NCBI GenBank assembly: GCA_005882135.1
Contig: VBDR01000030.1
Coordinates: 52,052 to 116,051, forward strand
Source: Chloroflexota bacterium
Lineage (GTDB): Bacteria > Chloroflexota > Dormibacteria > Dormibacterales > Dormibacteraceae
DNA: 64,000 nt
Direction of reading: 5' to 3'
In this document: piece by piece, positions 28,553-38,495 of the stretch
Numbering within the stretch: the first letter of the stretch is position 1
How the letters are laid out: each line of letters starts with the position of its first letter
The notes under the pieces: generated by a model
The model's database searches: none
What the model saw: the letters and a program-made list of their open reading frames with translations, nothing else
Told to the model about the DNA's origin: nothing
Translations under genes and position numbers: made by a program

Positions 28553-30745
28553 ATGGCCATGACTCGTTCGCGCGTCGCCATTTGGGCGCTGGTAGCTCTC
28601 GTCGCCGGCTCCGTCGCGCTGGCACATTCACCGCGAGGGACTGTCGACGCCGCCTCCAGCGCGATCACCTTCGAGACCCCGACGATCGTCGACCCGATCC
28701 ACACCAACGGCGAACCCGATATCGCGATCGATCCACAAGGCCGCGTCTTCAACAGCGGACCGACAGGTACCGGCACCCAGCGGAGCACCTGGTTCGGCTC
28801 GGTTGACGGCGGCCATTCCTTCCGGGTCATGGCGCAGAAAGCGGTGCCGACCGCGATCATGGGCATTCCCGCACCCGGACCCGGCGGCGGCGACACCGAC
28901 ATTGCGTTCGACCGCAGCGGCAAGCAGTATTTCGCCGACCTGTGGGCGCTCGCCTGCCAGCGGGTGGCGGTCACCGGGCCCACCAACTCGGGCGCCTCGG
29001 ACCAGGAGAACTTCCTCGGCTGCTCTGGCAGCGGCCCCGGCTCTGACCGCCAGTGGTTCGCCGTCTATGATCCCGCGCCCGGGACCCCCAACCAATCGAA
29101 ATATGTCGGTCCGCGTCCGCTCGTCTACCTGGAATGGAACAACATCGTCGGTCCGGGCCCCAACGGGGGAGCCCAATGGAACATGAGCACGGACGGCCTG
29201 AACTACATCAACGCCACCGCAGGCGTGACCCCTGCTAACAGCACGAGCTATTCGCCGTTTGGCCCCGACGGCTATCCGGCCATCGACCAGGTCACGGGCA
29301 AGGTGTTTCAGGCTGCCGGCTGCACCACCAACAACGGATGCAAGTCGAGCGGACTGTGGATGAACATCGGTACTCCAGACGCGAGCGGCTCGCTGCACTT
29401 CCTGGACGACAACGGAAACGGTGGCCAGGACCTCACGCAGCTTATCCCCATCGCTGCCACCAACGGGTCTCCAGACGTGCTCTTCTCGGTCCTCTCCATG
29501 GATACCGCCCGCAACCTGTTCGCCGTTTGGGCGGTGAGTAGCACCGATCCTGGCCAGCGCCAGATCTTCGTCAGCGCCTCGAGCGCGGCCAGCGGATGGA
29601 CCACCTGGACGGCGCCCGTCCAGGTCAGTGACGGCTCCACCGCGACCGGCGATGCGACCAACGTCTTCCCCTGGCTCAAGGCGGGCGGGCCTGGTCGCGC
29701 CGACGCCGTCTGGTACGGCTCGGACAAGAAGGTCGACCCGAGCAGCCACAACAACCAGTCCTGGAACGTCTTCATGTCCCAGGTCGTCTTCCCGACCAAC
29801 ACCACCGGCGGGATCACTGGCGCGGCGCCCTCGAAACAGCTAACCAAGGTCACGCCGCATCCGATGCACTACGACGACGTCTGTCTTGCGGGCACCGGAT
29901 GCATAGCCCAGACCGGCAACCGCAACCTGGCCGACTTCTTCGTCGTCACCATCGACTCGAGCGGCGCGGCCGAGATCGTGTACGACGACACGTCGAACAA
30001 GCTGGTGCAGCAGCCAAGCCCCTGCAGCGCCCAGGTGGCCGACCACTGTGGCGCCGGCGTGATCACGATCGCCCGCCAGGCATCGGGCCCAGGTCTTTTC
30101 GGGACCAAGGTCAGCGGGCCCTCGAACACGCCGATCAGCGGGCTGAGCGATCCGGCAGGCGACGGTCTCTATCCCGTCATTGGCGGCCCCACCAAACTGT
30201 CGGGCATGGACATCCGATCGAGCCGGCTCAGCTTCTCGCCCGACGGAACGACTCTCAATGTCACCATGCAGGTCACCGACCTGGCGAACCCTGCCACGGC
30301 GATCACGGCCGTCCCCGGCGCCACCAACGTCCAGTACGTCACGCGGTGGCAGATGGGCAACACCGTCTACTACGCCGCGATGGAGAACACGGTGACCAAC
30401 CAGCCGATCTTCTACGCCGGGGCGATGCAGACCATCGACCTGTGCTCAGTGTCCGCGTGCTTCCCGCACGTGCTCACATATCCGGAGCCGGGCGCCGGTC
30501 CGACGTTCACCGGCAAGGCGGAGACAGGTTCGATCAGCTGCACTGAAACTCCGTGCACGCTGACCATCTCGGTCAAGGTCGGCGACGTGGGCAACCCGAC
30601 GACGGCCAGCCTTCTCGAGTCGGTCGGCGCTTACTCGCTGGCCGCCGCCCTGCAGGAGGGCGCAGAAGACAACGCAACAGCGGAGAGCGACACCGTTCCG
30701 CTCGAGATCGACGGCGTCTGCTGCTTCAACTTCAGGCGCAAATAG
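28553..30745 (+). CDS. large secreted protein, sialidase/BNR-propeller-like N-terminus
   Basis: Signal peptide; NGEPDIAIDPQGRVF, WFGSVDGGHSFR, GGGDTDIAFDRSGKQYFADL. Confidence 0.65.
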   Translation: MAMTRSRVAIWALVALVAGSVALAHSPRGTVDAASSAITFETPTIVDPIHTNGEPDIAIDPQGRVFNSGPTGTGTQRSTWFGSVDGGHSFRVMAQKAVPTAIMGIPAPGPGGGDTDIAFDRSGKQYFADLWALACQRVAVTGPTNSGASDQENFLGCSGSGPGSDRQWFAVYDPAPGTPNQSKYVGPRPLVYLEWNNIVGPGPNGGAQWNMSTDGLNYINATAGVTPANSTSYSPFGPDGYPAIDQVTGKVFQAAGCTTNNGCKSSGLWMNIGTPDASGSLHFLDDNGNGGQDLTQLIPIAATNGSPDVLFSVLSMDTARNLFAVWAVSSTDPGQRQIFVSASSAASGWTTWTAPVQVSDGSTATGDATNVFPWLKAGGPGRADAVWYGSDKKVDPSSHNNQSWNVFMSQVVFPTNTTGGITGAAPSKQLTKVTPHPMHYDDVCLAGTGCIAQTGNRNLADFFVVTIDSSGAAEIVYDDTSNKLVQQPSPCSAQVADHCGAGVITIARQASGPGLFGTKVSGPSNTPISGLSDPAGDGLYPVIGGPTKLSGMDIRSSRLSFSPDGTTLNVTMQVTDLANPATAITAVPGATNVQYVTRWQMGNTVYYAAMENTVTNQPIFYAGAMQTIDLCSVSACFPHVLTYPEPGAGPTFTGKAETGSISCTETPCTLTISVKVGDVGNPTTASLLESVGAYSLAAALQEGAEDNATAESDTVPLEIDGVCCFNFRRK

Positions 30746-30762
30746 CTTCCCGGGGCGGAGCT

Positions 30763-31791
30763 CTAGAGCTCCGCCCTCACTTTCTCTGCCGCTTTCGCCA
30801 GCGCGCTCAGCTTGCCGAACGCCTTCTCGCGCGGCAGGTATTTCATGCCGCAGTCGGGGGCGAGGATCAGCCGGTCGGCGTCGACGAACCGCAACGCATT
30901 TCTGATCCGCGCCACGACCGTGTCGACGTCCTCCACCGGGCTCTCGTCGGAGAGGTCGATGACTCCGACGATCAATTTCTTGCGGCCGAGCGATTTCAGC
31001 ACGCCCAGGTCGACTTTCTGCTGCGCCGACTCGAGTGAGATTTGCTGCACGCTCGTGTCTGCGAGGTCCTCGAGAAACGGATAGCCCTGGGGCCGGTTGT
31101 GGACGATGTGCGCGTAACCGAAGCACGTGTGCAGGGCGGTGGTCCCGGTGATCCCGTCCAGCGCGCGGTTGATCGCTTTGACCGCAAAACGCGCCGCCTT
31201 CTCAGCGCGTGCCTGAAGGTAAGGCTCGTCGAGCTGCACCACGTCCGCGCCCGCCGCAAATAGGTCGCGCACTTCCTCGTTCACGGCCTCGGCGAGCGCC
31301 ATCGCCAGCGCCTCTTCGTCGTGGTAGAAGTCGTCCTGCGCCTGCTGCGACATGGTAAAAGGTCCGGGCAGCGTGGCCTTGATGGCGCGGTCGGTGCTGG
31401 CGCGCAAAAACTCGACGTCGCGCTTTTCGACGGGCCTGGTCCGCCGGATGGCGCCCACCACCCGCGGTACGGGATTGGCATGACCCGTGCGGTCCAGCGC
31501 CGTGCCCGGATTGTCGAGGTCCATTCCCTCTAGCGCAGTGGCGAAACGGTTGGAGTAGCTCTCGCGCCGGACCTCGCCGTCGGTGATGATGTCGATCCCT
31601 GCGCGCTCCATGTCCCGAATCGCGACAAGCGTCGCGTCGTCCTGCGCATGCTCAAGAAAATCCGGCGCCACGCGCCATATCTCTCGAGCGCGAACGCGAG
31701 GCGGCAGGCGGCTGCCGAGCATCGTGCGATCGACCAGCCAATCCGGCTGCGGATAGCTGCCGACCACGGTGGTCGGCAAGAGTCCCACCAC
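30763..31791 (-). CDS. cobalamin-independent methionine synthase-like (MetE C-terminal domain) protein
   Basis: PTTVVGSYPQPDWL, ITDGEVRRESYSNRF, VVQLDEPYLQ, HTCFGYAH, LILAPDCGMKYLPRE. Confidence 0.85.
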   Translation of the reverse strand: MVGLLPTTVVGSYPQPDWLVDRTMLGSRLPPRVRAREIWRVAPDFLEHAQDDATLVAIRDMERAGIDIITDGEVRRESYSNRFATALEGMDLDNPGTALDRTGHANPVPRVVGAIRRTRPVEKRDVEFLRASTDRAIKATLPGPFTMSQQAQDDFYHDEEALAMALAEAVNEEVRDLFAAGADVVQLDEPYLQARAEKAARFAVKAINRALDGITGTTALHTCFGYAHIVHNRPQGYPFLEDLADTSVQQISLESAQQKVDLGVLKSLGRKKLIVGVIDLSDESPVEDVDTVVARIRNALRFVDADRLILAPDCGMKYLPREKAFGKLSALAKAAEKVRAEL

Positions 31792-31818
31792 GCCAGCAAG
31801 GGTAATCTGTGCCTCGAC

Positions 31819-33168
31819 ATGGCAACGACTGCAAGCCGCCTGCGTGGCGATAACTGCGAGCGGGACTGGATCTGGGAGCGCGAGGTCGAGGCGGCGCCGT
31901 GGGAGGAAACGAGGCGGCTCTCGGTCGCGGCATGGGAACGCCAGTACCGGCGGATTCGCGAATCGTCGCCCTTCTATGCGCGCAAGTTTCGCGAGGCGGG
32001 GGTGGGCAACTCGTTCGTCAGCCTCGCCGACCTGAGCAACCTTCCGTTCACGACCAAAGAGGAGCTGAGGCAGGCGCTCGAGGAGGACCCGCCGTTCGGC
32101 AGCAACCTGTGCGTCACGCCCGACCAGGTCAAACGCGTCTATCAGACCAGCGGCACCACGGGCTCGCCGAGCGTGCTTGCGCTGACGCGAGGCGACATGG
32201 AGACGTGGACGATCATGGGCACGCGGACCTACTACGCGACCGGCATCCATGAGCACTCGAGCGTGCTCACGACTTTCGGCGCGGGTCCCTTTGTCGCCGG
32301 CCACACACACTTCGTGCTGCTGCGGATCGGCTCGCGGTCGGTGCCCGTCGCCCCGGGTGATACCGAACGCGTCATCTTCGGGCTGCGCGCCGGCCTGGCC
32401 GACACGCTGCTCTCGACGGCCTCGTTTGCCCAGTACCTCGCCAACCGTCTGGAGAAGAGCGACACGGAGCCGAGCGGGATCCCTCTGACGCACGTCGTGA
32501 CCGGCGGCGAACCCGGCGGCGGCATACCCGCCATCCGCGATCACATCCAGCGCGTTCTGGGCGTCACGGTGACCGAGGTCATGGGCATCGGCGACATCGC
32601 GCCTTCATTGTTCGGCGAGTGCCCGCACCAGCAGGGCATGCACTTCTGCGGCGCTGGCCACGTATGGGTGGAGCTCATCGATCCCGACACGCGCGAGCCG
32701 ATGGAGATCGAGACGGGCGCGGTGGGCGAGCTGGTCTACACCGCGCTCACCCGCGAAGCGATGCCGGTGGTGCGTTTCCTCGGCGGTGACATCGCGCGCA
32801 TCGAAGGCACGACGTGCGAGTGCGGCCGGACGAGCTTCCGCCAGCGCGTGCTGGGGCGCCGCGACGACATGTTCATCGTCCGCGGCGTCAACGTGTACCC
32901 GACGGCGATCCTGGCCGTGGTGGGAGATTTCCGCCCCAAGGTGACCGGCCGCGCGCGCGTGATCCGGAAAAGCGACGAGACCTCGATCGAGCCCCCGATC
33001 CCGGTCGAGGTCGAGGTCACCGAGCGGCACGAGTCGGATGGCGCGCTGGTGACGGAGATCGAAAACGCGATCCACTCGAGGCTGATGTTTCGGAGCAAGG
33101 TCGAGCTGGTGCTGGAATCGGATTTTGGCGAATCGGGATACAAAACGAGGTTGACCGTTCGCAAGTGA
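31819..33168 (+). CDS. phenylacetate-CoA ligase-like AMP-binding enzyme
   Basis: RESSPFYARKFREAGV, VYQTSGTTGSPSVLALTRGD, RRDDMFIVRGVNVYPTAI. Confidence 0.9.
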   Translation: MATTASRLRGDNCERDWIWEREVEAAPWEETRRLSVAAWERQYRRIRESSPFYARKFREAGVGNSFVSLADLSNLPFTTKEELRQALEEDPPFGSNLCVTPDQVKRVYQTSGTTGSPSVLALTRGDMETWTIMGTRTYYATGIHEHSSVLTTFGAGPFVAGHTHFVLLRIGSRSVPVAPGDTERVIFGLRAGLADTLLSTASFAQYLANRLEKSDTEPSGIPLTHVVTGGEPGGGIPAIRDHIQRVLGVTVTEVMGIGDIAPSLFGECPHQQGMHFCGAGHVWVELIDPDTREPMEIETGAVGELVYTALTREAMPVVRFLGGDIARIEGTTCECGRTSFRQRVLGRRDDMFIVRGVNVYPTAILAVVGDFRPKVTGRARVIRKSDETSIEPPIPVEVEVTERHESDGALVTEIENAIHSRLMFRSKVELVLESDFGESGYKTRLTVRK

Positions 33169-33932
33169 GCCGCAAGCTCAAGTCCCGGCTCGGGCGCAGC
33201 ACGACCGACCAGATCTTCGTCCGCGACCACGACCTGGCCGCGGACCTGATCGGAAGGGTCTCGCTCGGCGACGTCGCGTTCCTCGAGCTCAAGGGACGGC
33301 TTCCCTCGAAGCAGGAGTCGGTGATGTTCAACGCCCTGGTGGTGACGCTGGTCGAGCATGGGCTGACCCCGAGCACGATCGCCGCCCGGCTGACCTACTT
33401 CGGCGCCCCCGAGGCGCTCCAGGCGGCGGTGGCCGCGGGCCTGCTCGGCATGGGCGATCGCTTTGGCGGCTCGATCGAGCAGGCGGCGCGAACGCTCCAG
33501 GAAGCGCCGCCCGACGGCGACCCGCGTGCGGTCGCTCGCCGGATCGTGGAAGGCCACCGGGCGGGCAAGCAGGTGATCCCCGGCATCGGCCATCCCGTCC
33601 ACAAGCCCGCCGACCCGCGGGCCACCAGGCTGTTCGAGCTGGCCGCCGAGAACGATTTTTCCGGCCGTCATGTGGCGCTCATGGAGCTCATCGCAAAGGA
33701 GGCCACGGCTGCCTACGGCCGCGACCTCCCGGTCAACGCGACCGGCGCGATCGCGGCCATCGCCACCGAGATGGAGTTTCCCTGGCGCATCACCCGCGGC
33801 CTCGCGGTGATGGCCCGGGCCATCGGTCTCGTCGCCCATCTGCAGGAGGAGATGGACGAGCCGATGGCGGCCGAAATCTGGTCGCGTTCGGAGGCGGAGG
33901 CGTCGAATGACACCGCTTCAGGCCGGGACTAA
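33165..33932 (+). CDS. citryl-CoA lyase / citrate synthase-like protein
   Basis: HGLTPSTIAAR, VIPGIGHPVHKPADPRATRLFELA, NATGAIAAIATEM. Confidence 0.85.
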   Translation: MSRKLKSRLGRSTTDQIFVRDHDLAADLIGRVSLGDVAFLELKGRLPSKQESVMFNALVVTLVEHGLTPSTIAARLTYFGAPEALQAAVAAGLLGMGDRFGGSIEQAARTLQEAPPDGDPRAVARRIVEGHRAGKQVIPGIGHPVHKPADPRATRLFELAAENDFSGRHVALMELIAKEATAAYGRDLPVNATGAIAAIATEMEFPWRITRGLAVMARAIGLVAHLQEEMDEPMAAEIWSRSEAEASNDTASGRD

Positions 33933-33968
33933 TATGGGGGTGCACGGAATAAGTTAGTCGGAGGGAAC

Positions 33969-34940
33969 GTGGCCGCCAGCGTCGCCAGCATTCCTGGCAT
34001 TCACCACGTGACGTGCATCACCGGCGACGTTCAGAAATGCGTCGATTTCTATGTGGGCGTCCTCGGACTGCGCTTCATCAAGAAGAGCATCAACCAGGAC
34101 CTTCCTGACACCTACCACATCTATTTCGGCGACAACCTTGGGACGCCTGGCACCGCGATGACTTTCTTTGGGTGGCCGACGTGGCCGAAGCAGCGGGCGG
34201 GCAGCGGCCAGATCACGAGCGTGTCGTTCCAGGTTCCGCCCGGGTCTCTTGGCTTCTGGAGCAACCGGCTCAACCAGCTCGATGTCGATCACAGGATGGT
34301 CAGCAGGTTGGACGCCGACGCCCTCGTCCTGCACGACCCCGACGGCATCGAGCTCGACCTTGTCGCGCAGGCATCAAACGATCGCTGGACGCCGTGGCGC
34401 GATTCGCCGGTTGAGGACGAGCACGCGATCCGCGGCTTTCACTCGGTGACGATGACGCTGGCCGAGATGGCCGCGACATTCAACCTGCTGACCACGGTCA
34501 TGGGCTTCCGGATGGTGACGCAAGAGGGCAGCAGGACCCGGTTCGAGACCGGGGCGGGCGGACCGCACGCGATCGTCGACGTGGTCGAGGCGCCGGAAGG
34601 GCCGGTCGGTGAGGAGTCGATCGGCACCGTGCACCATGTCGCCTGGCGGACGCCGGACCCCGACACCCAGGTGGCGTGGCGCGACACGCTGCTGACCGCC
34701 GGTCGCAACGTGACGCCGGTGATCGATCGCTGGTATTTCAAGTCGATCTATTACCGGGAGCCGGGAGGCGTCCTGTTCGAGATCGCGACCGACGGTCCGG
34801 GCTTCACCATCGACGAGCCACCGGAGAAGCTCGGCACCGCCCTGAGCCTGCCGCCCTGGTTTCAGGTGCGGCGCGATCAGCTCGGCGAGATCTTGCCGCC
34901 GATTGTCGTGCCGACCACGGCGACGACCGGCGCTCATTAG
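33969..34940 (+). CDS. VOC-family ring-cleaving dioxygenase (MhqO-like)
   Basis: IPGIHHVTCITGDVQKCVDFYVGVLGLRFIKKSIN...GTVHHVAWRTPD...REPGGVLFEIATDGPGF. Confidence 0.88.
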   Translation: MAASVASIPGIHHVTCITGDVQKCVDFYVGVLGLRFIKKSINQDLPDTYHIYFGDNLGTPGTAMTFFGWPTWPKQRAGSGQITSVSFQVPPGSLGFWSNRLNQLDVDHRMVSRLDADALVLHDPDGIELDLVAQASNDRWTPWRDSPVEDEHAIRGFHSVTMTLAEMAATFNLLTTVMGFRMVTQEGSRTRFETGAGGPHAIVDVVEAPEGPVGEESIGTVHHVAWRTPDPDTQVAWRDTLLTAGRNVTPVIDRWYFKSIYYREPGGVLFEIATDGPGFTIDEPPEKLGTALSLPPWFQVRRDQLGEILPPIVVPTTATTGAH

Positions 34941-34976
34941 CGTGGTCAACGCATGAGACCTCTGGGAGGAAGCTGA

Positions 34977-35819
34977 ATGAGCACCGCAGTTATCGCGCCG
35001 GTCAACCCGTTCGCGGCGGAAAGCAAGGACACCGTCATGAGCGTCATGCGCCGGGACCGTGACAAGTTCACGCGCATGGTCTCGGATCCCAAGAACTGGA
35101 ACGTCGACACACGCTGCACCGGATGGGAGACCCGCGACCTGGTCGGTCACATGATCGATGTCATGGAGGGTTATTTCAAGAACTGGGAGGCGGCCAAGAA
35201 AGGCGAGACGCCAACTCCATTAGGCATGGCGGCGATGGGCGGGACCCTCAACGACCACGCGCTCGACTTCCGCAAGCTGTCGCGTGAGGAGGCGCTCGAC
35301 CGGTTCAAGAAGGACGCCCAGAAGCTTGATGGGATGCTCGATGCATTGAAGCCGGACGAGTGGACCGGATTCATGGTCTCGCACCCGTTTGCCGGACCGG
35401 TCCCTGCGGGCGCCTATGCCACATTCCAGATCATGGACTACGGGATCCACCCGTACGACATCGAGTACGGGCTGGGCAACAAGCTCGCCACCATCGACGA
35501 GGCAAGCGCCGGCCTGATCCTGCCCTTCACGTTCATCTTCTGGCAGAACACCGTCGACCAGAAGGCGGCAGAAGGGGTCGACATCACCTACGGCATCGAG
35601 GTGGCGGGGCCGTGGGGCGGCAAGTGGCGGTGCACAGTCAAGGATGGCAAGTTCGCCTACGAACCCGAGAAGGGCAACTTTGAAGGCTGCGCGGCGCTCT
35701 TCAGCTTTGCCTCGCCGCAGGAGGAGGTGCTGACGCACTTCGGCCGGTACCCGGGCGGTTCCGCGAGCGGCGACCCTGAGGTGATTGAAAAGGTGCGTCA
35801 CCTCTTCTTCCCCTTCTGA
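34977..35819 (+). CDS. maleylpyruvate isomerase/mycothiol-dependent (DinB superfamily) protein
   Basis: VDTRCTGWETRDLVGHMIDVMEGYF. Confidence 0.75.
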   Translation: MSTAVIAPVNPFAAESKDTVMSVMRRDRDKFTRMVSDPKNWNVDTRCTGWETRDLVGHMIDVMEGYFKNWEAAKKGETPTPLGMAAMGGTLNDHALDFRKLSREEALDRFKKDAQKLDGMLDALKPDEWTGFMVSHPFAGPVPAGAYATFQIMDYGIHPYDIEYGLGNKLATIDEASAGLILPFTFIFWQNTVDQKAAEGVDITYGIEVAGPWGGKWRCTVKDGKFAYEPEKGNFEGCAALFSFASPQEEVLTHFGRYPGGSASGDPEVIEKVRHLFFPF

Positions 35820-35836
35820 TCCAAAGCACGCTCTGG

Positions 35837-35872
35837 GCGGCGGACCTGACGCCTTCGGGTCCGCCGCTTTTT
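35837..35872 (+). terminator. possible Rho-independent terminator (conflicts with possible coding)
   Basis: 10-bp stem GCGGCGGACC/GGTCCGCCGC then TTTTT. Confidence 0.45.
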
Positions 35873-35905
35873 GCTGTTGAGGAGGTCGACCCAACCCGCG
35901 CGCAA

Positions 35906-36397
35906 TTGATCGCGGCCACGATGGGTCCGGAAGGCGACCTGGTCGCGGCACGGCTGGCCCGCGGGTGTCGCTGCTTCGCTGTGTGGATGGACGGTCAGGT
36001 CGCCGGTTATGGCTGGCTTTCGACGGGGCCCGAATGGATCGGCGAGCTGCAGCTCGAGATCACGCCCGGGTCAGCCGAGGGTTATATCTGGAACTGCGTC
36101 ACCGTCGACGCGCATCGCCGCAAGGGGATCTTTCGCTCCCTGCTGATCGGCATCTCAGAGATTGCTCGTCGGGACGGGCTCAAGCGGCTGTGGATCGGCA
36201 GCGTCGCCATCCCGGCCGAGAAGGCGGTGGGATCGTCGGGTTTCCAACCTGCGTTGCACTTCACGACGGTCACCGTCGGAGGCCTGCACGCGATGCGGAT
36301 GACGGCACGCGATCCAAAGCTCAGCCAGGACGCCGGCCGGGTGCTCCGGGTTCAGCCCGGCTGGTACATGCGGCGATCGCGCCGCCGCCGTCACTAG
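35906..36397 (+). CDS. GNAT acetyltransferase-like protein (start uncertain)
   Basis: VDAHRRKGIFRSLLIGISEIARRDGLKRLWIGSV. Confidence 0.7.
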   Translation: MIAATMGPEGDLVAARLARGCRCFAVWMDGQVAGYGWLSTGPEWIGELQLEITPGSAEGYIWNCVTVDAHRRKGIFRSLLIGISEIARRDGLKRLWIGSVAIPAEKAVGSSGFQPALHFTTVTVGGLHAMRMTARDPKLSQDAGRVLRVQPGWYMRRSRRRRH

Positions 36398-37533
36398 ACC
36401 GCGGCCAGGTAGATCGCCAGCAGGTCTTCCGCTGGATACTTGCCGGCCAGCTCGCCGGCCGCGCGGCGCAGCTCGGACTCGCCGATCCCATAAGTCGCGA
36501 TGTGTTGGGGCAGACCCAACGAACCGATCAGCTCCCGGACCCGGTCGGGCGCGTCGCCTCCCATCGCCTCCGAGAGAATCGCCATTCGGTCCGGCATTTG
36601 CCTCGCCATATAGCGCATGACATGCGGCAGCAGCAGGCACGATGTCACGCCGTGCGGGATGCCATATCGGGCGCCGATCTGCTTGCCCATCATGTGGCTG
36701 AGCCCAGATGCCGATGCGCCAGGCAGCGTGAACGAGAACCACGCCGCCAGCTGGTTTTCGGTCCGCACCGCGACGTCATCGGGCACGGCCTTCGCACGCG
36801 GCAGCGACGAGAAGAGGCGGCGGATCGCCTCCAGCGCCATCACATCATTGAAGGGATGCTCGCCAACGGCCAGGTATCCCTCGACCGCATGGTCGAGGGC
36901 GCGGATGCCCGTCGAGAGCCACAGCTGCATCGGCGTCGCCAGGGTCAGCTCGGCGTCGTAGATCACCGTTTCCACCAGCAGGCGCGCGTCGCGCATGCCG
37001 GCTTTATCGCCGGCCTCAGTCGTGTATCCGGCCCCAGCGGCCAGCTCGGCAGCCGAGAGCGTGGTGGGAATGGCAATGTGGGGGAGGGCGCGGCCACCGC
37101 CATCCGCGAGCCTGACCGAGATGATCTTGGCCGCGTCGATGGCGCTGCCTCCGCCAAAGCTGACTATTCCGTCGGCGCGTGCGCTCGACGTCTCCTCGAC
37201 ACCGGCGTCGATCTGCGACATGGGGGCGTGTTGCGAGATGAGGATGGTCGCAACCGGTTTCGCCGGCAGCCGGTCCAGCGCAGACAACAATGACCGCGTC
37301 GTCACAACGGCGATCCTTGTGGTCTCGAGCCGCTGCAGCTCAGCGCCGAGCTGCGCCACGGACCCCGCTCCCCAGTGAATGACACGTGGATTCGAATACG
37401 TGAAGGCGCCGGTTGTCTTCCCCGCTTGCGGGGAAGTACCCGGCGAAGCCGGGGGATGGGGCCGTGGGGTTGACATACTTTGAAAGCATGAGCATTGCCC
37501 ACGGTCAACGCGTCCTCGCGGCCGGCGAGCCAA
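36394..37533 (-). CDS. iron-containing alcohol dehydrogenase / maleylacetate reductase-like
   Basis: IVSFGGGSAIDAAKII, IPTTLSAAELAAGAGYT, ALDHAVEGYLA; true start probably in 374xx near TGAFTYSNPRV. Confidence 0.88.
   Translation of the reverse strand: MARRPRGRVDRGQCSCFQSMSTPRPHPPASPGTSPQAGKTTGAFTYSNPRVIHWGAGSVAQLGAELQRLETTRIAVVTTRSLLSALDRLPAKPVATILISQHAPMSQIDAGVEETSSARADGIVSFGGGSAIDAAKIISVRLADGGGRALPHIAIPTTLSAAELAAGAGYTTEAGDKAGMRDARLLVETVIYDAELTLATPMQLWLSTGIRALDHAVEGYLAVGEHPFNDVMALEAIRRLFSSLPRAKAVPDDVAVRTENQLAAWFSFTLPGASASGLSHMMGKQIGARYGIPHGVTSCLLLPHVMRYMARQMPDRMAILSEAMGGDAPDRVRELIGSLGLPQHIATYGIGESELRRAAGELAGKYPAEDLLAIYLAAV
37414..37465 (+). repeat. REP-like double-hairpin repeat, copy 4
   Basis: TGTCTTCCCCGCTTGCGGGGAAGTACCCGGCGAAGCCGGGGGATGGGGCCGT; 52 nt identical to 42838-42889. 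Confidence 0.85.
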
Positions 37534-38114
37534 TCGCCTCCGCGCGCGCGGCGATGATCCTGCTTCACGGGCGCGGCGCCACGGCCGAGGACATCATGAC
37601 CATCGCCTCCGAGGTCCAGCAGCCGGGTTGGGCCTACCTCGCCCCGCAGGCTGCCGGCAACACCTGGTATCCGAATCCGTTCACCGCACCGCTGGAGAGC
37701 AACGAGCCGTACCTGAGCGCCGCGCTGGACATGGTCTCGAAGCTCGTCGAGCGGGTCGAACCACGGGTGCCCGCGCAGCGGCTCATGCTGCTCGGCTTCT
37801 CGCAGGGTGCGTGTCTCACGCTCGAATGGGCGGCCCGGCACGCACGAAGGTACGGCGCCGTGGTCGGCCTCAGCGGCGGACTGATCGGCCCCGACGGCAC
37901 GCCGCGCGATTATCCGGGCGGCTTCGATGAGACGCCCGTCTTTCTCGGCTGCAGCGACGTCGATCCGCACATCCCGAAAGAGCGCGTGGTGGAAACCGGG
38001 GACGTATTCAAGCGGATGGGGGCCGTGGTGACGGCTCGCCTCTATCCGGGCATGGCGCACATGGTCAGCGGCGAAGAGATCGCGGTCGTCCGCGAGCTGG
38101 TCGAGTTGATCTAG
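37488..38114 (+). CDS. phospholipase/carboxylesterase (MhqD-like alpha/beta hydrolase)
   Basis: AMILLHGRGATAEDI, LMLLGFSQGACLTLEWA, GMAHMVSGEE. Confidence 0.88.
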   Translation: MSIAHGQRVLAAGEPIASARAAMILLHGRGATAEDIMTIASEVQQPGWAYLAPQAAGNTWYPNPFTAPLESNEPYLSAALDMVSKLVERVEPRVPAQRLMLLGFSQGACLTLEWAARHARRYGAVVGLSGGLIGPDGTPRDYPGGFDETPVFLGCSDVDPHIPKERVVETGDVFKRMGAVVTARLYPGMAHMVSGEEIAVVRELVELI

Positions 38115-38431
38115 CTTTTCTTCTCGGCCTCTTCGCCCATCTCGCCGTGCTCGACGATGTCGCCCGGCTTGAAGAGCACCGCCTGGAGTACCGCGCGCCA
38201 CTTGGGCTTGCGCCGGGACAGGAACTCGAGCGCCATCGCGAAGTGCTTGAACTCCTCCTCCTGCGCCTCCTCCATGATCGCCCGGGCTTCAGGGTCGCGC
38301 TCGAGCGACAGGCGCTGCTCGTACCAGCCGATTGCCTCCGCCTCTTCTTGGAGCGACGCCGCGACACGGGCGAAGGTCCGGACGTCGGCGCTGAGATCGC
38401 CGGGCGGCTCGTGGTACTGGTCGGTCGGCAC
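38111..38431 (-). CDS. encapsulated-ferritin (EncFtn)-like protein
   Basis: LQEEAEAIGWYEQRLSLERDPEARAIMEEAQEEEFKHFAMALEFLSRRKPKW. Confidence 0.7.
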   Translation of the reverse strand: MPTDQYHEPPGDLSADVRTFARVAASLQEEAEAIGWYEQRLSLERDPEARAIMEEAQEEEFKHFAMALEFLSRRKPKWRAVLQAVLFKPGDIVEHGEMGEEAEKKS

Positions 38432-38495
38432 CTCCTCATTCTCCCTGATGTGAAGAGCAGCAAGGAATCGGGTCCGGCGCGCTTAAATACCAGCA

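Noticed and set aside
28628-29749. 373-aa minus ORF
   Set aside because: Antisense to the secreted propeller-like protein; no domain signal.
35965-37293. 442-aa + ORF
   Set aside because: Out-of-frame over GNAT and antisense to the alcohol-dehydrogenase-like gene.
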